Shown here one piece after another: positions 11,024 through 11,745 of a stretch of DNA of 11,745 nt. Made by a program: the position numbers and the translations under genes. The stretch's first letter is position 1. Every line of letters starts with the position of its first letter. Origin of the DNA: JBFWUM01 sp050247255 (GTDB taxonomy: Bacteria > Acidobacteriota > Vicinamibacteria > Vicinamibacterales > UBA2999). The stretch lies in contig JBFWUM010000079.1 of the NCBI GenBank assembly GCA_050247255.1, positions 1 to 11,745 of the forward strand. Reading direction: 5' to 3'. The notes beneath the pieces are model-generated. The model ran no database searches. It was not told where the DNA came from and was given only the letters and a program-made list of their open reading frames with translations.

Positions 11024-11745
11024 CAGCGTGCGGGGAGCAACGCGGATGCCATCTGCTCGATGAACCACTCCTGGCGAGCGGTGGCGACGTTGTGCAGGTA
11101 GATCCGCTCGTAGCCGAGCTCGGCTTCTTCCTGCAGCCAGGCGACGTGGCGTTGCAGGTCGGCCGACACGCGCATCTTCGCGGCGACGTCATCCGCGGTC
11201 ACCGCGGCGGTGGCGGCGTCGAATTCCTCAGGCGATCGCAGATCGGCCAGCTGTTCCGGAGAGAGCACCACATGCCGCCACTGCTCGTGTGCGGCGGCGC
11301 GCGCCTGGGCCTCCGTCGGCGCGAACGACAACGGCACCTGCAGATAGATCGGCCTGGCGGATCCGGCGCGCTCGCGAAAGGCCTCGACGATGGCGCGCAT
11401 GGTGCCGCGTGGGCCGGCCCAGAGGGCGCGCATCATCGAGACGGATTCCTCCAACCGGGCACGGCGAATCGCCTTTGGCGGCCACTCGTCGCCGGTGATC
11501 GACTCGTTGAGCGCCTCGCCTGTGCCGACGGCAAACCAGAAGCGGCCGGGGAAGAGGTCGGCGATAGTGGCTGCAGCCTGGGCGATGAGCGCGGGATGGT
11601 AGCGCTGTCCAGGCGCATTCACGGTGCCGAACGAGGCGGTGGTCGCCTGCAGCGCCGCCGGCAGCCACGACCAGGCGGCGCCCGAGTGCTGCTGCCGCGT
11701 GGTCCACGGCTTGAAGTGGTCCGAGCACATCAGCGCCTCGAAGCC
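11023..11745 (-). CDS. Luciferase-like (LLM) flavin oxidoreductase, 5'-partial, with apparent internal deletion
   Basis: The frame is open to the window edge and its first codons, GFEALMCSDHF, match the LLM barrel near its N-terminus, so the true start lies outside; 240 residues are visible. Clear family segments follow: RYHPALIAQAAATIADLFPGRF, VGTGEALNESITGDEWPP and RARLEESVSMMRALWAG, then the late part PIYLQVPLSFAPTEAQA and ERIYLHNV. The section usual between these parts (roughly 50 residues, from ETVTH to the WADGLI strand) is missing. ALWAG runs directly into PRGTMRAIVEAF near 11412, at a 10-bp palindrome GGGCCGGCCC (11411-11420). The frame is kept. Relatives use reduced F420 or FMN; this subgroup resembles the 'non-F420' type I remember as TIGR03885. 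The TGA overlaps the ATG of the GH13 gene, so the two are one operon. Confidence 0.82.
   Translation of the reverse strand, partial: GFEALMCSDHFKPWTTRQQHSGAAWSWLPAALQATTASFGTVNAPGQRYHPALIAQAAATIADLFPGRFWFAVGTGEALNESITGDEWPPKAIRRARLEESVSMMRALWAGPRGTMRAIVEAFRERAGSARPIYLQVPLSFAPTEAQARAAAHEQWRHVVLSPEQLADLRSPEEFDAATAAVTADDVAAKMRVSADLQRHVAWLQEEAELGYERIYLHNVATARQEWFIEQMASALLPAR

Overview
This is a GC-rich window with short gaps between genes and no rRNA, tRNA, CRISPR array or transposase gene. Gene content suggests a soil-type Acidobacteriota bacterium of the Vicinamibacteria kind. The pointers are a SurA-type lipoprotein, a DoxX-like protein, a luciferase-like oxidoreductase coupled to a trehalose-synthase-type GH13 enzyme, and many small palindromic repeats. 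That placement is an inference from gene resemblance and base composition, not from a marker gene.

Layout. 1-2490 (+) is the 3' part of a large protein of unknown function with a Pro/Ser/Thr-rich linker. 2632-3675 (+) is a SurA/PpiC-like lipoprotein with a good promoter exactly at its start codon. 3676-4057 has no gene; it holds a 255-bp inverted-repeat element and a small hairpin repeat. 4058-4511 (-) is a decayed chalcone-isomerase-like gene. 4590-4967 (-) is a small coiled-coil gene built on 27-bp tandem repeats, with a hairpin on each side. 5067-6854 (+) is an ABC exporter with fused membrane and ATPase domains. 6920-7426 (-) is a second coiled-coil gene, built on heptads. 7427-7738 holds a small palindrome and a truncated copy of the 255-bp element. 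7739-8113 (+) is a DoxX-like membrane protein. 8114-8477 holds a 7-bp tandem repeat and a second full copy of the 255-bp element. 8478-8786 (-) is a small zinc-ribbon protein with one membrane helix. 8921-9316 (+) is a lone CheY-like receiver. 9320-11023 (-) is a trehalose-synthase-like GH13 enzyme, coupled by a TGATG overlap to 11023-11745 (-), a luciferase-like oxidoreductase that runs off the window.

The most unusual signal is the 255-bp element. Two full copies of identical length (3749-4003 and 8162-8416) lie in opposite orientation, each between convergent genes. Each has 30-bp terminal arms that pair with one another. The copies differ from each other at several arm positions, but four of those differences are matched on both arms. 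Two inner helices are also kept in both copies, one with a G-C to G-U exchange. This looks like selection on, or arm-to-arm homogenisation of, a foldback structure: a MITE-like or REPIN-like mobile palindrome, or a structured RNA. A third copy (7553-7646) has only the left part.

Other themes. Three starts have a -10-like hexamer exactly 6 nt upstream of the start codon (2632, 5067, and the dead gene at 4511), which suggests leaderless transcription. Two genes (4058-4511 and 11023-11745) appear to lack an internal block compared with their families. The genes do not form one pathway; only the GH13/oxidoreductase pair is clearly an operon.
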